Shown here piece by piece: positions 7,729-16,390 of a DNA stretch of 27,230 bases. The notes below the pieces were generated by a model that saw only the letters and a list, made by a program, of their open reading frames with translations, made no database searches and had not been told where the DNA came from. Every line of letters starts with the position of its first letter. Position 1 is the first letter of the stretch. The position numbers and the translations under genes are program-made. This DNA comes from CAMAUF01 sp046152925 (GTDB taxonomy: Bacteria; Chloroflexota; Dehalococcoidia; Tepidiformales; Tepidiformaceae): positions 1 through 27,230 of the forward strand of contig JBJXFX010000013.1 of assembly GCA_046152925.1 (NCBI GenBank). Direction: 5' to 3'.

Positions 7729-10187
7729 TGGCCGTGGCCGTCGAAGACCCTGTCCGTCTCCGCCGGGTCTTTGAGCTGGAGCTCGAACGTGGCTGCACGA
7801 ACCGGGCGGTCATCGGTGGGCTCGACCGGCTTCTTGTCCAACTTGAGGAAGAGGGCCAGATCGCGATTGGCAGCCCGTTCCGGAGCGCCGTGAAATCCCT
7901 GCCGGCCGGGGGCTACCGAGGCCTCGACGAGACGGCGCGCCGCGCCTGGCTCGGGCTGACGCTGCGTGCACTCGGTGGGACCGGCGCCGTCCCCGTGGCA
8001 GCCCCGGCCGCTCGGCCGCGAACCTCTGCCGCGCGGCCCGTGGCCCGCGCAGCGAACCTGTCGCCGAGCGGCGCGGTGGGCGGCGGCCTCCGCCTGGAGT
8101 CGCCGGTCTCCAAGCTGCCAGGGATTGGCAAAGCCGCACAGGCGAAGCTGGAGAAGCTCGGCGTGACCACCGCCGCCGACGCCGTCTTCTTCTTCCCGCG
8201 CCGTTTCAACGACTTCACCGACCTGCGCCCCATTGCGGATCTCCGGCCGGGGTCCAGCATCCAGACCGTGGTCGCGACGGTGTTCTCCGCACGCGAGATG
8301 CGGTATGGCCGCCGGGTAAGCGGGACCGAGGCCGTGCTCCAAGACCGTACCGGCTCGCTGCGGGTGGTGTGGTTCAACCAGCCGTTCATCGCGAAGAGCC
8401 TGACGCCGGGCGAGCCGATCGTGGTCGCGGGCAAGGTCCGCGCTTTCCGCGGCCGGATGCAGATGGAGAACCCGGAGCACGAGCCCTACGACCCGGCGCT
8501 CTCCTCGGCCGGGAGGCTGGTGCCGGTGTATCCGGCGACTCAGGGGCTCAGCCAACGGGCGCTTCGCGCAGCCGTCGGCGCGGCCGTCGCGGAGTTGGCG
8601 GCGCTCGTCCCAGACCCTGTACCGGCGTGGGCGCGCGACCAGCTGAAGCTCCCGCCGTTGGTCGACGCGATCCGCGCGTACCACTCGCCGCCGGCAGCCA
8701 GCGCCGCCGAGGAGGCGCGCCGGCGCATTGCTTACGGCGAATTTCTTGCGATCCAGGCGGCGGTGTTGATGCGGCGCCGTGAATGGCAAGCCGGCGACCG
8801 GGCGCCCGCCTTGCGCCTCCCGAACCGTCCTGCCTTCGAACGTGGTCTCCCCTTCAAGTTGACGCGGGCGCAGTCTGGCGCGTTCGACGAGATTCTTGGC
8901 GACCTTGCTGGCCCACCGCCGATGCTGCGGCTGTTGCAGGGAGATGTCGGCAGCGGCAAGACGGCGGTCGCGTTCGGGGCGATGATGGCGGCGGTCGCGA
9001 GCGGCTTCCAAGCGGCGATGATGGCGCCGACGGAAATCCTCGCCGAGCAGCACTACCGGTCGTTCGCGAAGCTTTTGGGCGGCGACGGGACGGCGCTGGA
9101 AGGCTTGTTCGCGCCGGCCTGGCTCGGGCGCCCCGTCCGGATGCTTCTGCTGACCGGCTCGCTCACGGCAGGGCAAAAGCAGCAAGTCCGCGGCGACGCC
9201 GCACACGGCGGCGCCGACATCATCATCGGGACGCATGCACTGCTTGAAGATGACGTGGTGCTCCCGCGGCTCGGCCTCGCCGTCGTCGATGAGCAACACC
9301 GCTTTGGCGTTGGCCAGCGCGCCAAGCTGCGCCAGAAGGGCGCGAACCCCCATCTCTTGGTGATGACGGCCACGCCTATCCCGCGGACGCTCGCGTTGAC
9401 CGTCTACGGCGACCTAGAGGTCTCGACGATTGGCGAGCTGCCTCCCGGGCGGAAGCCGGTGCGCACCGTGTGGGTCCAGCCCCATGAGCGCGACGACGCC
9501 TACCGGTTCATCCGCGAGCACCTCGACGCCGGCGAGCAGGCGTTCATCATCTGCCCGCTGGTGGAAGAGTCCGAAACCCTTGATGTCCGGTCCGCGGAGG
9601 AAGAATACGAGCGACTGAGCGCGGGACCCCTGAAGCGGTACCGGTTGTCACTGATGCATGGGCGGATGGGCGGCAAACAAAAGGATGAGGTGATGGCGCG
9701 CTTCGCCGCGAAAGAGGCCGATGTCCTGATCTCGACAAGCGTGATTGAGGTGGGGATCGACATCCCGAACGCCACGATCATCGTGATCGAGGGCGCCGAG
9801 CGGTTTGGCCTCAGCCAGCTCCACCAGTTCCGCGGCCGCGTCGGGCGTTCCGCCCTCCAGAGTTACTGCATGCTCTTCAGCTCCGAGGAGGACCCGGGCC
9901 CCGACGCACGGGCGCGCCTCGAGGCGATGGTGGAGACGAACGACGGGTTCAACCTCGCCGAGGTCGACCTGGAGATGCGCGGCGAGGGCGAGGCCTGGGG
10001 CAAGCTCCAGAGCGGCGCGAACACGATGCTGCGGGTCGCCCGGCTCACGGACCGGGATATCCTTTCCGAGGCCCGGACCCTGGCGCGGGATATCCTCACG
10101 CGAGACCCGGCCCTCCAGAAGGTCGAGCATCGGGCGCTGGCGGCGGCCGTCCACCCATTCTTGGAGCGTGCAACGGAGGCGAACTAA
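7728..10187 (+). CDS. recG: ATP-dependent DNA helicase RecG
   Basis: An 819-aa superfamily 2 helicase that remodels stalled forks and Holliday junctions. Domain order: a lineage-specific N-terminal extension of about 120 residues with an Ala/Pro-rich linker; an HhH-like start of the wedge domain (LPGIGKAAQAKLEKLG); the OB-fold wedge; the helicase core with Walker A GDVGSGKT (about 405-412), the DEQH box (521-524, VVDEQHRFGVGQR) and TATPIPRTL; then the second RecA domain with motif VI HQFRGRVGRS, and the C-terminal TRG region. All catalytic motifs are intact. The GTG start overlaps the degV stop by one base (TAGTG). It lies in the operon degV-recG-coiled-coil-radA, next to another branch-migration protein. 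Confidence 0.96.
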   Translation: MAVAVEDPVRLRRVFELELERGCTNRAVIGGLDRLLVQLEEEGQIAIGSPFRSAVKSLPAGGYRGLDETARRAWLGLTLRALGGTGAVPVAAPAARPRTSAARPVARAANLSPSGAVGGGLRLESPVSKLPGIGKAAQAKLEKLGVTTAADAVFFFPRRFNDFTDLRPIADLRPGSSIQTVVATVFSAREMRYGRRVSGTEAVLQDRTGSLRVVWFNQPFIAKSLTPGEPIVVAGKVRAFRGRMQMENPEHEPYDPALSSAGRLVPVYPATQGLSQRALRAAVGAAVAELAALVPDPVPAWARDQLKLPPLVDAIRAYHSPPAASAAEEARRRIAYGEFLAIQAAVLMRRREWQAGDRAPALRLPNRPAFERGLPFKLTRAQSGAFDEILGDLAGPPPMLRLLQGDVGSGKTAVAFGAMMAAVASGFQAAMMAPTEILAEQHYRSFAKLLGGDGTALEGLFAPAWLGRPVRMLLLTGSLTAGQKQQVRGDAAHGGADIIIGTHALLEDDVVLPRLGLAVVDEQHRFGVGQRAKLRQKGANPHLLVMTATPIPRTLALTVYGDLEVSTIGELPPGRKPVRTVWVQPHERDDAYRFIREHLDAGEQAFIICPLVEESETLDVRSAEEEYERLSAGPLKRYRLSLMHGRMGGKQKDEVMARFAAKEADVLISTSVIEVGIDIPNATIIVIEGAERFGLSQLHQFRGRVGRSALQSYCMLFSSEEDPGPDARARLEAMVETNDGFNLAEVDLEMRGEGEAWGKLQSGANTMLRVARLTDRDILSEARTLARDILTRDPALQKVEHRALAAAVHPFLERATEAN

Positions 10188-10583
10188 GTGACCGGAATGA
10201 CCTCGAACCCGGGAGTGGCCACGCAGCCCCCAGCGTCCACCCTCGGCGTCCTCGAACGAGGACTCGAGAGGGGCATGCGCGCGCAACGGGCCTCGGTTGT
10301 CGAGCGGCTCGATTCGACGCATCGCGAGTTGTTGGCGCTGCGGCGTGAAGTCGCCGCACTGACCGCGTTGGTGGTCGACCAACATCGGCTGATGTCCGAC
10401 CTGAACGAGACGCTTCGCGTGCGCGTGGACCGCGTCCAACGGGTGATCGAAGGGCAAGCTGCGCCGCTCCCACCACCGGACCGCTCCGGCGCTGCAAGCG
10501 TCTACCGGGAGCCATCGCGGAGGGGCTTAGGGCGCGGGCTCGATGCGCTCTTTTCCCGGCCCGGCGAAGACGAGCGCGAGTAG
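10188..10583 (+). CDS. small coiled-coil protein with C-terminal ParB-like LGRGLDALF motif
   Basis: A 131-aa protein I do not recognise as a named family. Residues 1-20 look disordered. Residues about 22-90 are charged and heptad-rich (for example ERLDSTHRELLALRREVAAL), predicting a helical coiled coil. A Pro-rich linker (91-101) follows. The tail (111-122) reads RRGLGRGLDALF and is closely similar to the N-terminal box of chromosomal ParB/Spo0J proteins (commonly R-G-L-G-R-G-L-D-A-L), the peptide that contacts ParA/Soj and stimulates its ATPase. No ParB DNA-binding domain is present. The GTG directly abuts the recG stop, and its own TAG overlaps the radA GTG by one base, so it is translated as part of a repair operon. 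A role linking recombination factors to a ParA-type ATPase is inference. Confidence 0.75.
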   Translation: MTGMTSNPGVATQPPASTLGVLERGLERGMRAQRASVVERLDSTHRELLALRREVAALTALVVDQHRLMSDLNETLRVRVDRVQRVIEGQAAPLPPPDRSGAASVYREPSRRGLGRGLDALFSRPGEDERE

Positions 10584-12010
10584 TGGCACGTACGCAGCGA
10601 GGCTACCGGTGTTCCGCCTGTGGGTTCGAATCCGCAGCGATGGCCGGGCGGTGTCCGCGTTGCCAGGGATGGAATACGTTCGAGTCGTTCGTCGCTCCCC
10701 GCCCGGTGGCCGCCGCTGGCGCCGTAAGGCGCCCCAGGGCGGCGGTGCTGCTCGGCGACCTCGCCGCTGAGCCAGGGCTGGGCCGGTTGGCGACGGGGCT
10801 CGACGAGCTGGACCGCGTGCTCGGCGGCGGGCTCGTCCCTGGCGAGGTTGTGCTGGTCGGTGGCGACCCCGGCATCGGGAAGTCGACGCTCGTGCTCCAA
10901 GCCGCGGCAGCCGTCGAGGCGGCGGGCCACCATGTGACGTACCTCTGCGGCGAGGAGTCTCCGCGCCAAGTCCAGCTTCGGGCGAAGCGGCTCGGCATCG
11001 AAGCGCCGGGCCTGGAGCTCCTGAGCGAGGGCGGGATCGAGGCAGCGCTGGAGGCGGCTCGAGGGACAGGCCCGGCGGTGCTGGTCGTCGATTCGATCCA
11101 GGCGGTGTACGTCGAAGGGCTCGACGCGCGGAGCGGCGGGCCGGCCCAACTGAGCGAGGCGGCCGCCCGCATCGTGGCCTTCGCCAAGGACACCGGCACC
11201 GCCGTCGTGATGACGGGCCACGTGACCAAGGCGGGCGAAATCGCCGGGCCACGGCTCATCGAACACCTCGTCGACGCCGTGCTCTATTTCGAGTCGGCCG
11301 AGCACGGGGGACTCCGCGTGCTTCGCGCCGTGAAGAACCGTTTCGGGGCGACGGACGAAGTCGGCGTGTTCGAAATGACCAGCGGCGGGCTCACCAGCGT
11401 CGCTGATGCGAGCGCGGCGTTTCTCGACCCTGGGCACGGGCCGGCCTCGGGCTGCGCGGTGACCTGCGTGATTGAGGGCTCGCGGCCGTTCGCCGTCGAG
11501 ATGCAGGCGCTGGCGGTGCCGTCCTACCTTGCCACCCCGCGCCGGGTGGCCTCCGGCTTCGAGCTCTCGCGCTTGCATCTCATGCTCGCCGTGTTGGCCC
11601 AACGCGGGGGGATGGACGCCGCCGACCGCGATGTCTTGGCGACGGTCTCCGGGGGGATCCGGGTGCGGGATGCGGGCTCGGACTTGGCGCTGCTGGTCGC
11701 GCTCGCTTCGGCGGTGCGAGATGTCCCGCTGCCCGCCGGCACTGCGTTTCTCGGCGAGGTCGCGCTTTCGGGGTCGATCCGGCCGGCAGCCAACGCAGCC
11801 CGGCGGTTGGCGGAGCTGGCGCGGCTGGGCTTCCGGCGCTGCCTCGTCGGTGGGCGGATTGCGGACCCTGGCGCCCAAATCGAGCTCGTGCCGGTCGCGA
11901 CCGTCCGGGAGGTCTTGGCGGCGGTGGATTTGGCCGCGCCAGCGCGCGGACGATCACGTCTGCCGGTACGCCCGGTGGCGCATGATGATGCTTTGCAGGA
12001 TGCCGATTGA
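10583..12010 (+). CDS. radA: DNA repair protein RadA (Sms)
   Basis: A 475-aa RecA-like ATPase and hexameric helicase that drives branch migration in homologous recombination. It has an N-terminal zinc ribbon (Cys10, 13, 24, 27 in CSACG-CPRCQ), Walker A GGDPGIGKST (about 93-102), the VLVVDSIQ Walker B region, the RadA-specific KNRFG motif (VKNRFGATDEVGVF) and a C-terminal Lon-protease-like domain ending near VREVLAAVDLAAP. The last 20-odd residues (from ARGRSR) extend past the usual end and are encoded antisense to the 3' end of rodA, a 57-bp convergent overlap. The GTG start overlaps the previous gene's stop. All catalytic parts are intact. Confidence 0.95.
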   Translation: MARTQRGYRCSACGFESAAMAGRCPRCQGWNTFESFVAPRPVAAAGAVRRPRAAVLLGDLAAEPGLGRLATGLDELDRVLGGGLVPGEVVLVGGDPGIGKSTLVLQAAAAVEAAGHHVTYLCGEESPRQVQLRAKRLGIEAPGLELLSEGGIEAALEAARGTGPAVLVVDSIQAVYVEGLDARSGGPAQLSEAAARIVAFAKDTGTAVVMTGHVTKAGEIAGPRLIEHLVDAVLYFESAEHGGLRVLRAVKNRFGATDEVGVFEMTSGGLTSVADASAAFLDPGHGPASGCAVTCVIEGSRPFAVEMQALAVPSYLATPRRVASGFELSRLHLMLAVLAQRGGMDAADRDVLATVSGGIRVRDAGSDLALLVALASAVRDVPLPAGTAFLGEVALSGSIRPAANAARRLAELARLGFRRCLVGGRIADPGAQIELVPVATVREVLAAVDLAAPARGRSRLPVRPVAHDDALQDAD

Positions 12011-13096
12011 GATGAACACGGTGAGCAGGGAGCTGCCGCCCTGGCTCACGAACGGTAAGGGGATCCCGGTGACCGGGAAAAGGCTGACGTTGACCGCGAT
12101 GTTGATAAATGCCTGCATTAAGATCAGCACGACGATCCCCACAGCGATTAGCTGTCCTGAGATGTCTCCTGCGATCTGCGCCGCTCGGATCATCCGCATC
12201 AAGAGCAGGATGAAGAGGGCGAAGAGGACCATCGCGCCCGCGAACCCGAGCTCTTCGCCGAGCACGGAGAAGATGAAGTCCTTCGTCGGGATCTTGAGGT
12301 AGGCGAGCTGGGTTTGTTCGCCGTTGCCCAGGCCCTTGCCGAACAAGCCGCCGGAGCCGACGGCGATGCGCGACTGGATCACGTTGTACCCGGAGTCGAG
12401 GGGGTCTTCTTCGGGGTCGACGAGGACCGAGATGCGTTCGATCTGGTAGTCGGCGACCGCGAAGGTCCAGAGGAAGGGGAGGACGGCGATCCCTGCCGCG
12501 CCCATCACCAACAGGTGGCGGCGGCTGACGCCGGCGACGACGACAACGCCGAGCCAGGTGGCCAAGAACACGATCGTGGTCCCGAGGTCCGGCTGGATGA
12601 AGACGAGCAGGGCGCACGGCATAACGATCGCGAGGGAGGTCAGCAGGGTGCGGAGGTCCTTGGCGTCGCCTCCGCGGTCGCCGAAGTACTTCGCCAGCGC
12701 GAGGATGGTCGCGAGCTTGGCGAATTCGGAGGGCTGAATCTGGATGGGGCCGAGGTCGAACCATCGTGTCGAACCATAGGCGGTGTGGCCGACCACCATG
12801 AGCGCAAGCAGGGAGACGATGCCGCCGACGTAGAAGAGCCAGGAAAAGTGCGTGAGGTAGTGGTAGTCGATGCGCGACGTGATGACCATCGCCACGAGGC
12901 CGACGCTGGCGAAGATGATCTGCTTCATGACAGGGCTGTTCACGTTGGTAATCGGGCCGTCGTATTCCTGGGCGGCGCCGCTCCGAATCAGGATGACCCC
13001 GAACGCGACGAGCGCCAGTGAGATGAGCACCATCAGGAAATCGAAGCGGTCCCAGCCGCCGAAAGTGCCCGCGGAGCGCGGGGCGTATCCCGTCAC
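11954..13096 (-). CDS. rodA: peptidoglycan glycosyltransferase RodA (SEDS family)
   Basis: A 380-aa polytopic membrane protein of the FtsW/RodA/SpoVE (SEDS) family that polymerises lipid II during lateral wall growth. Typical segments are seen: GSTRWFDLGPIQIQPSEFAKL, VFIQPDLGTTIV, the GYNVIQSRIAVGSGGLFGKGLGNG block, DFIFSVLGEELGF, and a C-terminal GIPLPFVSQGGSSLLT. About ten membrane segments are apparent. Pairing with PBP2 supports RodA over FtsW: its GTG start overlaps the PBP2 stop by 4 bp (GTGA), giving translational coupling of the transglycosylase with its transpeptidase. It is the last gene of the mre operon, and its 3' end overlaps radA by 57 bp in antisense. Confidence 0.94.
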   Translation of the reverse strand: MTGYAPRSAGTFGGWDRFDFLMVLISLALVAFGVILIRSGAAQEYDGPITNVNSPVMKQIIFASVGLVAMVITSRIDYHYLTHFSWLFYVGGIVSLLALMVVGHTAYGSTRWFDLGPIQIQPSEFAKLATILALAKYFGDRGGDAKDLRTLLTSLAIVMPCALLVFIQPDLGTTIVFLATWLGVVVVAGVSRRHLLVMGAAGIAVLPFLWTFAVADYQIERISVLVDPEEDPLDSGYNVIQSRIAVGSGGLFGKGLGNGEQTQLAYLKIPTKDFIFSVLGEELGFAGAMVLFALFILLLMRMIRAAQIAGDISGQLIAVGIVVLILMQAFINIAVNVSLFPVTGIPLPFVSQGGSSLLTVFISIGILQSIIMRHRAYRQT

Positions 13097-15027
13097 CGTT
13101 CGACGCTCGCCATGAAGTACTCGAGGATTTTGCCCGCCACGGGAGCGGCCTTCTCGCCCCCGATGCCTAGGTCAAAGAACACGGTTACCACGACCTCGGG
13201 GTCGTTGAACGGCGCATAGCCCGTGAACCAGGCGTGTTGCGCCTTCTTGCCGCTCGGAAGAAAGAACTCCGCGGTCCCGGTCTTGCCCGCGATGTCGAGG
13301 CCGTTGATGTAGGCGAGCGCTCCGGCCCCGCCCAGGACGGACTCATGCATGCCGGCGCGGACGATGGCGAGGTTTGCCTCGCTCACCGGCACCTTTTCAC
13401 GGTCCGTGGTGATCGCCCGGACAACGTTGCCTTTGCCATCGACCACGGCATCGACGACGTGCGGCGTGACGAGCCAGCCGCCGTTGGCGACTGCCGAGGT
13501 CATGCGGGCCACCTGCAGGGGGCTGGCCGAGACGTTGCCCTGGCCGATGCCCATGAAACAGGTGTCGCCGTAAACCCAAAGGCGGTCGTTCTCGGTGTAC
13601 TCGGGGCCGCTGTAGACATCGCGCTTCCACTCGGGGCTCGGGATGGTGCCTGGGGAGCCTTCGCCTCCGATGTCAATGCCGGTGGGCTTGCCGAAGCCGA
13701 ACGAACGCGCGTAGTAGCCGAGGATGACGGCCCCTTCGTCGCTATCTTTGCCGAGCCCGCGGGCCGGCTGATAGCCGATCGTCTCCGGCAGGATCCCGCA
13801 GGCGATCCGGTACATATAGATGTTCGACGACCGTGAGATTGCGCCGACGAGGTTGATGCAGCCGTGGGTCGTCCAGTCGATGAACGAGTAAACCACGTTG
13901 TTCTGGCCTTTGAGGTCCATGGAGGTGCTGTTGATGCACATCCCATCGCCCTGTTTGACGGTGCCCTCTTGGAGCCCGGCCGAGGCCGTGACGAGCTTGA
14001 ACGTGGAGCCGGGCGCGCTCGGCGTGAGCGCTTGATTGAGGAGCGGCCTGCGCGGGTCGGCGCTCAGCGCTTCGAGCTCGCCCTCGTGGAGGTCGGCTCT
14101 GATGTAAAGGTTGTTGTCGTAGTCGGGGATGGAAACGATGGCATATACGGCGCCGGTCTTCGGGTTCATGACTACGGCGGCGGCGGTCGTCGCGTTGTTC
14201 TCGGCTTTCACGTCCGGCATCGCGGCGCGCAGCGTCTCGGCGACATATCGCTGGAGATCGGCGTCGATCGAGAGCCGCAAGCTGTTGCCGGGGAGCGGGT
14301 CACGCGAGGTGATCGAGCGCACCAGGTGGCCCTGGGCGTCCTGTTCGGCGGCGACAACGCCGCGCTGGCCCCGGAGGTCGCGCTCATAGGTTGCCTCGAC
14401 ACCCGCCTTGCCGATCGCTTCGTCGAGTTGGTAGCCCTGCGTCCGGAGTTCGGCGTAGTCGTCGACATCCTGTTCGCCGATAAATCCGAGGATCTGGCTG
14501 AACTCCGGGCCTGCGGGATAGCTTCGCCCCGGCCGCTCGAGCAGGCTGACGCCCGGCATGTCGGCCGAGATCTCGTCGAGCCGCAGGGCTTCTTCCTTGG
14601 TCAGGTAGCGCTTCACGTTGACTTGGAGGTAGCCCTGTTTGGCGCGTTCGCGCTCGGTGACCTTGGCTTCAATCTCAAACGCGGGCACGCCGAGCAGCGA
14701 TTCGAGGCGGAGGAAGATAGCGTCGCGGTCTGCCCGTTTGGGAGGAAGGAACTCTGGGACGATGATGGCGTGGTAGACCGGGTCGTTCCGGACGAGCGGT
14801 TCGCCGTTGCGGTCGTAGATCAGGCCACGCGGCGGGAGGGTGAAGCGCTGCGTGACGTGGTTTTCCTTCGACCGCTGGGAGTAGGCGTCGCCATCGAGGA
14901 TCTGCATCCGGGCGAGCTGGGCCGTCAGGATCGCGAACAACACGACGACGGCGACACGCAGTGCCCCGAGGTTGCCATGAGGGCGCGTCCGGCTCTTGCC
15001 GGAAGGCGCGGAAAACGGTCCGTTCAT
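13093..15027 (-). CDS. mrdA: penicillin-binding protein 2 (elongasome transpeptidase)
   Basis: A 644-aa class B PBP with one N-terminal membrane anchor (about 21-41), a dimerisation/pedestal region (PPRGLIYDRNGEPLVRND) and a transpeptidase domain with all three active-site motifs: S341-T-F-K344 (SAPGSTFK), S400-S-N402 and K582-T-G-T585 (AGKTGTAEF). It crosslinks peptidoglycan with RodA during cell elongation. ATG at 15027 is chosen because it overlaps the mreD stop by 4 bp (ATGA); an upstream ATG at 15036 is less likely. It also overlaps rodA by 4 bp. Confidence 0.95.
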   Translation of the reverse strand: MNGPFSAPSGKSRTRPHGNLGALRVAVVVLFAILTAQLARMQILDGDAYSQRSKENHVTQRFTLPPRGLIYDRNGEPLVRNDPVYHAIIVPEFLPPKRADRDAIFLRLESLLGVPAFEIEAKVTERERAKQGYLQVNVKRYLTKEEALRLDEISADMPGVSLLERPGRSYPAGPEFSQILGFIGEQDVDDYAELRTQGYQLDEAIGKAGVEATYERDLRGQRGVVAAEQDAQGHLVRSITSRDPLPGNSLRLSIDADLQRYVAETLRAAMPDVKAENNATTAAAVVMNPKTGAVYAIVSIPDYDNNLYIRADLHEGELEALSADPRRPLLNQALTPSAPGSTFKLVTASAGLQEGTVKQGDGMCINSTSMDLKGQNNVVYSFIDWTTHGCINLVGAISRSSNIYMYRIACGILPETIGYQPARGLGKDSDEGAVILGYYARSFGFGKPTGIDIGGEGSPGTIPSPEWKRDVYSGPEYTENDRLWVYGDTCFMGIGQGNVSASPLQVARMTSAVANGGWLVTPHVVDAVVDGKGNVVRAITTDREKVPVSEANLAIVRAGMHESVLGGAGALAYINGLDIAGKTGTAEFFLPSGKKAQHAWFTGYAPFNDPEVVVTVFFDLGIGGEKAAPVAGKILEYFMASVER

Positions 15028-15542
15028 TGGAACCACCCCGTGCGTGCTGGCGTCCAGGAGCGCCCGGTGGCGCCGGCGAGCCGGAAGGGTGCATAGAGCA
15101 ACGTCAGCAGCACACCGTCCAGGATAGCGCCTGAAATGAGCACGTCACCCGTCAGTTCACGTAGGGAAAATGCCGCACCATCGGCATAGGCCCCAACGGC
15201 GAGCAGCAGCCGGGCCCACGCGCCAGTCAAAAGCACCGCGACAAGTGATCGGGCGAAGCGGTTGAGTGGCACGGGGCTGCTCTCTAGCGCGTAACCGAGC
15301 GGCAGCAACGGGACGTAGCCGAGCATGAGCAGAAACACGGACCGCCCCCCGCCGAGGGCGAGCCCGACGACCATGCAGGGAAGCGCGACCATGGCCGCCC
15401 TCGGCCCGAAGCCAACCGCCAACGCGAACGCTGCCAGCAAGACGACGTCGGGGGTGGCGCCATCAAGCGGGAAGAGCGGGGCCGCCGCCACCTGGAGGAG
15501 CGGCGCCAATCCGGCGACCATGGCGGCGATCAGCCACTTCAT
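15024..15542 (-). CDS. mreD: rod-shape-determining protein MreD
   Basis: A 172-aa very hydrophobic protein with about five membrane helices and little sequence conservation, as usual for MreD. Identification rests on size, hydrophobicity (VVLLAAFALAVGFGPRAAM, GYVPLLPLGYALE) and its position between mreC and mrdA. It is a membrane component of the elongasome that works with MreC and RodA-PBP2. Both ends overlap neighbours by 4 bp (ATGA), so the whole set is translationally coupled. Confidence 0.87.
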   Translation of the reverse strand: MKWLIAAMVAGLAPLLQVAAAPLFPLDGATPDVVLLAAFALAVGFGPRAAMVALPCMVVGLALGGGRSVFLLMLGYVPLLPLGYALESSPVPLNRFARSLVAVLLTGAWARLLLAVGAYADGAAFSLRELTGDVLISGAILDGVLLTLLYAPFRLAGATGRSWTPARTGWFQ

Positions 15543-16360
15543 GGCGCCAGCTCGTCGGGGATGAAGCTCGTGAGCACCAGGACGGTCCGAGCCGTCGAAA
15601 TGCGCACGAGCGGTTCGACCCGGACCGAGCGCGGGATGCCTTGCTCGGTCGGGACGAGCTCCGTGACCCGGCCGATCGGGATGCCGGGGGGGAATCGCCC
15701 GGAGATCGACGATGTCTGGATGACGTCGCCCACGTTCACGGCGGCATCTGGTAGGGCGAAGGTGAGCGTCCGGTTGGCATCGCCACGGACGCTCCCGGTG
15801 GCGCCGGTTTCGACATCTTCCGCCGCCACCCGGCTCTTGCTATCGGTGATCAGGCGGACGACCGAGCGGTTGGCGAAGACCTCGGTGACGAGCCCCATTA
15901 GCGAGCCCTTTGCCGAGGTCACGACCATGCCGGCGCGCACGCCGTCGTTCGAGCCGCGGTCGATGCTCAGGACGTCGGTAAACGGCGTGGACTGGCGGGA
16001 GACGACGTTGGCAGCGAGGCGCGTCTCCTCACTGTCGCCTTGGGTGATCTTGAGCGCTTCTTCGAGCTCGGCAGCGCGCCCGGCGTCTTCTTGGAGGAGC
16101 GCGACCTGGCTGTGGAGCTGTTCGTTTTCGAGGCGCAGGGTCTGGTTCTCGTCGCGGAGCTTGCGGAGGTCTCCCGCATCGCCGAGCACCCCGGCCACGG
16201 GGCGTGCAACCGCTGCGACAGCTTCTTCGAAGGGCTGCGTGACGGTCAGGAAGATGCTTCGGATCGGCCCAAGCAGGCCCACCTGTGTGAAGAGGGTGAG
16301 GACGACCGCGAGGCCGAGCGCCGCGGCGGCCCACCAGCTGTATCGGGAGAAGATCAGCAT
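15539..16360 (-). CDS. mreC: rod-shape-determining protein MreC
   Basis: A 273-aa protein with a single N-terminal membrane helix (about 9-30), a periplasmic/extracytoplasmic coiled coil (about 60-105, LRDENQTLRLENEQLHSQV) and a C-terminal double beta-barrel domain with the family features DRGSNDGVRAGMVV, GLVTEVFANRSVVRLITD and SGRFPPGIPIGRV. MreC binds and activates PBP2 in the elongasome. The ATG start lies 30 bp downstream of mreB, and the 3' end overlaps mreD by 4 bp. Confidence 0.94.
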   Translation of the reverse strand: MLIFSRYSWWAAAALGLAVVLTLFTQVGLLGPIRSIFLTVTQPFEEAVAAVARPVAGVLGDAGDLRKLRDENQTLRLENEQLHSQVALLQEDAGRAAELEEALKITQGDSEETRLAANVVSRQSTPFTDVLSIDRGSNDGVRAGMVVTSAKGSLMGLVTEVFANRSVVRLITDSKSRVAAEDVETGATGSVRGDANRTLTFALPDAAVNVGDVIQTSSISGRFPPGIPIGRVTELVPTEQGIPRSVRVEPLVRISTARTVLVLTSFIPDELAP

Positions 16361-16390
16361 TGCCGGCTCTTTCGCTGCCCTCGGCCGATG

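Noticed and set aside
7725..9353. Long antisense open frame across recG
   Set aside because: Low-complexity Arg/Ala-rich translation opposite an intact RecG with all helicase motifs; a GC-rich shadow.
10188..10583. The coiled-coil protein considered as a truncated parB
   Set aside because: The ParB-like box is at the C-terminus, and the rest has no ParB N-terminal nuclease-like or HTH motifs; it is an intact, tightly spaced gene rather than a fragment.
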